Assembly (NCBI GenBank): GCA_012035435.1
Contig: JAAUPH010000033.1
Location: forward strand, 1-13,389
Length of the DNA: 13,389 nucleotides
Direction: 5' to 3'
Source of the DNA: Sphingopyxis sp.
GTDB lineage: Bacteria; Pseudomonadota; Alphaproteobacteria; Sphingomonadales; Sphingomonadaceae
Numbering within the stretch: the stretch's first letter is position 1; each line of letters opens with the position of its first letter. The position numbers were made by a program, and so were the translations under genes. The notes beneath the pieces are model-generated. The model did not search any database, was not told the DNA's origin, and saw nothing but the letters and a program-made list of their open reading frames with translations. Shown here one piece after another: positions 10,081 to 13,389 of this stretch.

Positions 10081-10836
10081 TCAGGCTTCCTCCCAGATCA
10101 GGTCAAAAAGTAAAAAGGCCAGGGTGATAAAAATCAGATCAAAAGCCACCAAGATCCCCAGCCAGCGCTGCAAGTCGCTGATGCCGCGCCCGTCGACCAC
10201 CATCGTCGTCAACCGCAGCCCCGCCATGAAGATCGGCACCATCACCGGCAGCAACAGGATCGGCAGCAGACTCTCACGCGTGCGCACATTGGCGGTGAGC
10301 GCCGCGAAGAGCGTACCCACCCCCACGTAGCCCAACGTTCCCAACAGCAGTGCCGTCAGGATGATCGGGTGAAACATCGGCACATCAAAGAGCAGCAGCA
10401 GCACTGGCAGCAGCAAAACCTCGGTCGCCAGCGTAAAGAGCAGATTGGCGAGCAGCTTGCCAAAGTAGATGGCACTGCGATCTACCGGCGCGAGCAGTAG
10501 CGCCGCCAAACTGCCCCGATCTACTTCAGCCCCAAATGCCCGATTCAACCCCAGCACGCCCATAAACAGCACGGTGACCCATAGCACACCGGGCGCCACC
10601 ATTTCGGGTTGCGGCACCCGCAGGTCAAAGGCCATGCCAAAGATCAGCACGGCCAACACGCTGAAGGTAGCCATCGTACCAAAGACTTCTTTGGCGCGCA
10701 ACTCTGCCTGCAAGTCCTTGCGCGCAATCGCCCACACTTTGGCCAAATAGGCACGCAGCCCACCCTCGGTACGCATCTGCACACCAGGCGCTGCGGCTGG
10801 GATAGGAGTTGTCTTACTTTGCGCCGAAACGGTCAT
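10081..10836 (-). CDS. ccmB: Haem exporter membrane protein CcmB
   Basis: CcmB is a membrane subunit of the CcmABC(D) transporter used in System I cytochrome c maturation. The 251-residue protein has a soluble N-terminus of about 30 residues, then VWAIARKDLQAELRAKE, typical of CcmB, and about six membrane spans. These include FSVLAVLIFGMAFDL, LLANLLFTLATEVLLLPV, LLGTLGYVGVGTLFAAL and LLPILLLPVMVPIFMAGL; the motif RGSLAALLLAPVDRSAIYFGK lies between the second and third. The ATG at 10836 has AAAGAG upstream. It is followed after 2 nt by ccmC, consistent with one transcript. The family style is that of Chloroflexota or Deinococcota-like CcmB. Confidence 0.9.
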   Translation of the reverse strand: MTVSAQSKTTPIPAAAPGVQMRTEGGLRAYLAKVWAIARKDLQAELRAKEVFGTMATFSVLAVLIFGMAFDLRVPQPEMVAPGVLWVTVLFMGVLGLNRAFGAEVDRGSLAALLLAPVDRSAIYFGKLLANLLFTLATEVLLLPVLLLLFDVPMFHPIILTALLLGTLGYVGVGTLFAALTANVRTRESLLPILLLPVMVPIFMAGLRLTTMVVDGRGISDLQRWLGILVAFDLIFITLAFLLFDLIWEEA

Positions 10837-10887
10837 TGGAGATTGGCTCTTTCTAGCATGTCATAAATTAGATTTTCTCGATTGATC

Positions 10888-10975
10888 ATTCTGAGGGCGG
10901 CAGTTTGCCCGAAGAATCTGTTTTTGCGTTAAAGCAGGGATTCCTCATCGCCAACTGTTGCTCCTCGGAATGACA
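10888..10975. repeat. Imperfect double-hairpin repeat between grpB-like gene and ccmB
   Basis: The first hairpin pairs ATTCT (10888-10892) with AGAAT (10913-10917) and GGGC (10895-10898) with GCCC (10907-10910). The second pairs ATTCC (10940-10944) with GGAAT (10967-10971). The sequences (CATTCTGAGGG … CGAAGAATCTG and ATTCCTC … CTCGGAATGACA) are of a common interspersed bacterial repeat type. It begins just past the grpB-like stop and may end that transcript. The rest of the 149-bp spacer shows only the ccmB leader. Confidence 0.55.
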
Positions 10976-10985
10976 AGCGATGGGT

Positions 10986-11558
10986 CTACGCATCGGTCGG
11001 CGGCAGCGTCCAGCCGGTGTACCTGGCCCACTCTTCCGCTCCGGCCATGATGATGTCGCACACTGGATCTTTCACATCGTAATAAAACTCAACGTCATCG
11101 GCGTGACGTCGGGCCAGGGCCAGCTTTACCTGGGCATAGGCCTGCGCGGCCAACGGCTGGGCGCGCAGATAGTCGCGAAAGAGCAAGGCATAGCGCTGAT
11201 TGGCGCGCCCTTCCACCCGCATGTGGATGTTGGCCGGGCGGTGGCTGGCTGGCGGCTTGAAGATCCATTTGCTCCATTCTGCATCCGCACCGGTAAAGGT
11301 GGGCGGGGCATGGTCGTGATCGATGTGGAATATGCGCTGCACGCCGATCTCGGCCAAGGCTGCTGCGGCTTTAGGATCAAGCGCCGCTACGGAAATTTGC
11401 ACGTCGATAATGTCTTTGGCGGCTAAATTGGATACAGAGGTGGAGCCAATGTGGTTGATGCGCAGCGCCATATCGCCCAGCGCAGCGCGCAAGCGGTTTC
11501 CGATCCGTTGAAATTCGTCCGGCCAAGCCGGGTTGTAGGGAATAATTTGGATCGCCAT
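10986..11558 (-). CDS. GrpB family (UPF0157) protein
   Basis: A 190-residue protein of the GrpB/UPF0157 family, which has a nucleotidyltransferase-like fold and largely unknown function. Visible family features are IQIIPYNPAWPDEFQRI at the start, HIGSTSVSNLAAKDIIDVQI (the GSTS … K … IDV core) and PANIHMRVEG with LLFRDYLRA further on. The start at 11558 gives the conserved MAIQIIPYNP. An in-frame start at 11606 would add 16 unconserved residues. It lies between ccmA and ccmB in the same direction, with repeat-rich spacers on both sides, and has no evident link to haem export, so it looks like an insertion into the ccm cluster. Confidence 0.85.
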   Translation of the reverse strand: MAIQIIPYNPAWPDEFQRIGNRLRAALGDMALRINHIGSTSVSNLAAKDIIDVQISVAALDPKAAAALAEIGVQRIFHIDHDHAPPTFTGADAEWSKWIFKPPASHRPANIHMRVEGRANQRYALLFRDYLRAQPLAAQAYAQVKLALARRHADDVEFYYDVKDPVCDIIMAGAEEWARYTGWTLPPTDA

Positions 11559-11656
11559 ACGCTTTTTGCAAGTGTCAATATTCGGCAAGAACCAAAAAAG
11601 TTTCACAAAGATCCGTCAATAAACTTTGTCATCGTTCGGCTGAGCTCACGTCGAAG

Positions 11657-11707
11657 TCCTGGTAAGGATCTGTTGTTGTACCGTACAACAACAGATCCTT
11701 ACCAGGA
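11657..11707. repeat. 25-bp perfect palindrome with one-base centre
   Basis: Bases 11657-11681 are the exact reverse complement of 11683-11707, leaving only the C at 11682 unpaired. It lies in the 218-bp spacer between the ccmA stop and the grpB-like start. There is no T tract on either side. It could act as a terminator of ccmA mRNA or be the tip of an interspersed repeat. The flank at 11620-11656 (containing TGAGCTCA at 11641-11648) resembles other interspersed repeat sequence. Confidence 0.85.
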
Positions 11708-11776
11708 TGACAATTGATCTCCTCCATACAAAACCAACTTGGTCGGGTGCTACCCCTGGTTTGCTTAGGAGTAAAA

Positions 11777-12490
11777 TCAACCAACGGTTGCTTCAGCGTA
11801 AAGCTGGCGCAACGATGTTCCGGTCAGGCTGGCGCTGGGTGCTTCCTGCACGATCTGTCCATTCACCAAAATGCAAATGCTGTCTGCCCACTCTAACGCT
11901 CGATCCAGATTGTGCGTCGTCAACAGAATCGCCCGGTTGCTGGCGCCCAGTTGGGTGATCAGCCCATGCAACATCTGCGAACTGGTCTGATCCAGGCCGG
12001 TGTCCGGCTCATCCAGCAGGAGTACGGGCGGATCGTGCACGATGGCGCGGGCGATTGCCAGGCGCTGGGTCATGCCGCGGCTATAGGTGCGCACCGGGTC
12101 ACGCCGCTGCGCCCAGAGGTTGACGGACTGCAACACGGCTTCGATGCGGGCAGTAGGCTGTTGCATATCGTACATACGCGCAAAGAAGGCGAGATTTTCG
12201 TAGCCGCTCAGGTTGTCGTAGAGCAGGGGCAGATGACCTACCAGGCCGATGTAACGGCGCAGCTCCGCACCCGCCTTGCTCAACGCCACGCCGCCCAGAG
12301 TGATCTCGCCGCGGTCGGGTCGGGTCAGGCCGCAGATCGTGCGCATCAACGTCGTCTTGCCCGCGCCGTTGGCTCCCAACAGGGCTACCACTTGCCCGGC
12401 CTGCACTTGCAGGCTGACGCCTTTGAGCACGGTCTTGCGTTCGTAGCGTTTGTAGAGGTTGTGGACGGAAATCAGCGGCTGGTCGCTCAT
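11777..12490 (-). CDS. ccmA: Haem exporter ATP-binding protein CcmA
   Basis: CcmA is the ABC ATPase that powers CcmBC in cytochrome c maturation, at the inner face of the membrane. In the 237-residue protein, Walker A is GANGAGKT (39-46), the ABC signature region is YSRGMTQR (136-143), Walker B is VLLLDE (156-161) and the switch histidine is H193 in LLTTHN. The start at 12490 gives the conserved MSDQPLISVHNLYKRY. An upstream in-frame ATG at 12532 lies within a palindromic repeat and would add 14 unlikely residues. It is separated from ccmB by a GrpB-family gene, which is unusual for a ccmABC cluster. Confidence 0.9.
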   Translation of the reverse strand: MSDQPLISVHNLYKRYERKTVLKGVSLQVQAGQVVALLGANGAGKTTLMRTICGLTRPDRGEITLGGVALSKAGAELRRYIGLVGHLPLLYDNLSGYENLAFFARMYDMQQPTARIEAVLQSVNLWAQRRDPVRTYSRGMTQRLAIARAIVHDPPVLLLDEPDTGLDQTSSQMLHGLITQLGASNRAILLTTHNLDRALEWADSICILVNGQIVQEAPSASLTGTSLRQLYAEATVG

Positions 12491-12519
12491 GTGATTTATC
12501 GAATTAGGAGTAGACCGCT

Positions 12520-12574
12520 GTGTAGTCGGCATCCTCAGATGCCGAGCGTTCGCATTTGAGAATGCGAACTACAC
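12520..12574. repeat. Bipartite palindromic repeat upstream of ccmA
   Basis: The outer arms GTGTAGT (12520-12526) and ACTACAC (12568-12574) enclose two perfect hairpins. These are TCGGCATC/GATGCCGA (12526-12533 with 12538-12545) and GTTCGCATT/AATGCGAAC (12548-12556 with 12561-12569). The result is a cloverleaf-like cruciform. It supplies the stop codon of the gene to its right (TAG on the minus strand at 12571-12569). Confidence 0.85.
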
Positions 12575-13389
12575 GCGTTGTGATCTACTGATTATAAAAG
12601 CCACCAAAGTACGCCCGTCACCATAAAAAGGCCAACCAGGGGCAAAAAGCGCGCCACCGAGCAGGCGGCTGGGGCTGGTGGCTTCAGCCTGTAGCTCCAG
12701 GATCTGGGTGGGAGTTTCCACCGTCGCCAGCCACGAACGGCTGATGGTTTGCAGGCCGATGGGCGCCACTAGCGTGGCACGGATCAAGCTGGTGCGCGCC
12801 AGGGTGTGCCATTGCTGGGCCGCGTGGCGGTAGTTGGCGGCTTGAATGCGCACACGCAGGGCTGTTTCGGCGCTGGTGGCGTCACTGTTTGCCAGGTTGA
12901 GTGTGGGGCTTTGCGCTTCAAGCTGACTCGCCTCGGTCTCCAGGGCCGCGGCCACCGCCGACCATTCTTCGCCGACGCCCCGCACTTCTAACGGTTGGCT
13001 GATCTGGACATTCTGGCGCAAAAGCCCCCCGTTTTGGTCAATTTGCGGGCTGAGTTGGGCCAGCAATGCCCGGAGCAGCGCCCAATCTGCTCCGGCGGGA
13101 ATAGTTTGGGCCAGGGTTTGTCCGCTGGCACCGGTCGGGACAGTAATCTCCAATTGTAGCGGTGACGGGCCACCCTCAGCGAAGGCAGCAAGTTTGTCCC
13201 ATTCTACCGCAAATCCAGCCGGTAAGCCACTTCCTTGCCAGCGATCCACCAATGTGGTGAGGGCGCTTTCGGCGTTGGCTTGCTGTGCCTGAGGGGGCGA
13301 ACCAACCAGAAGCAGTTCCGTGCTGTCAGGTTGGATCGTCATCGTCACTTGCCAGCGAGTGAAGAGGGCGCGGGCATTGGGCGGGGGCA
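12569..13389 (-). CDS. Unrecognised protein, 5' end beyond the window
   Basis: I do not recognise this protein. The frame is open to the right edge: in-frame residues upstream of the GTG at 13348 read PNARALFTRWQ without a stop, so the true start lies outside the window and the visible 259-residue ORF is a fragment. It is soluble-looking, rich in Ala, Leu and Gln, with no clear membrane span except a weakly hydrophobic LLGGALFAPGWPFYG near the end. The C-terminal tail (SRSQRV) and the stop are read from the palindromic repeat at 12520-12574, so the original terminus may have been replaced. It runs in the same direction as ccmA, 78 bp upstream of it. Confidence 0.6.
   Translation of the reverse strand, partial: PPPNARALFTRWQVTMTIQPDSTELLLVGSPPQAQQANAESALTTLVDRWQGSGLPAGFAVEWDKLAAFAEGGPSPLQLEITVPTGASGQTLAQTIPAGADWALLRALLAQLSPQIDQNGGLLRQNVQISQPLEVRGVGEEWSAVAAALETEASQLEAQSPTLNLANSDATSAETALRVRIQAANYRHAAQQWHTLARTSLIRATLVAPIGLQTISRSWLATVETPTQILELQAEATSPSRLLGGALFAPGWPFYGDGRTLVAFIISRSQRV

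Noticed and set aside
11559..11606. N-terminal extension of the GrpB-like protein
   Set aside because: The extra 16 residues do not resemble the family, whose conserved start begins at the internal Met at 11558.
10888..12574. CRISPR array or transposon ends in the repeat-rich spacers
   Set aside because: The repeats are palindromic, differ from each other and are not regularly spaced. No transposase or cas gene is present.

Overview
The window reads as two blocks of different origin joined near base 9700-9727. The left block (1 to about 9700) is GC-rich and looks like an alphaproteobacterium of the Sphingomonadales type. It carries dnaG and a GatB/YqeY gene on the minus strand, then divergent carA, a DUF2513 gene, carB, greA and a rhomboid protease on the plus strand, then a Nudix hydrolase and the tail of a TPM-domain gene on the minus strand. 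The right block (about 9727 to 13389) has lower GC and Chloroflexota-like proteins, all on the minus strand: ccmA, a GrpB-family gene, ccmB, ccmC (5' part only) and an unrecognised gene running off the right edge. Its spacers are packed with palindromic repeats. The taxonomic calls rest on protein style and remembered gene order; no search was run.

Left block. Primase dnaG is cut by the left window edge. It carries a 314-residue intein with a LAGLIDADG-type endonuclease core, placed exactly at the third zinc ligand of the CHC2 zinc finger. The host gene also has two single-base frameshifts of opposite sign in G/C-rich runs, more likely sequence errors than decay because primase is essential. 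carA carries an in-frame palindromic repeat of about 160 bp that adds roughly 58 residues between its two domains. A low-GC DUF2513 gene is wedged between carA and carB without spare bases: it overlaps the carA stop by 4 nt and abuts the carB start. CarA and CarB form carbamoyl-phosphate synthetase, supplying arginine and pyrimidine synthesis. GreA rescues stalled RNA polymerase, and the rhomboid gene follows it by 8 nt.

Junction. The frame 9446-10078 begins as a CcmC haem-export membrane protein and ends as the C-terminal tail of a TPM-domain protein that belongs with the neighbouring Nudix gene. CcmC breaks off before its haem-handling WWD segment, so this ORF is best explained as a chimeric contig join rather than a real fusion.

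Right block. CcmA (ATPase), CcmB and CcmC (membrane subunits) are the haem exporter of System I cytochrome c maturation. A grpB-like gene bounded by palindromic repeats interrupts the usual ccmA-ccmB order. No tRNA, rRNA, CRISPR array or insertion sequence was seen, and no stretch longer than 300 bases lacks a gene.
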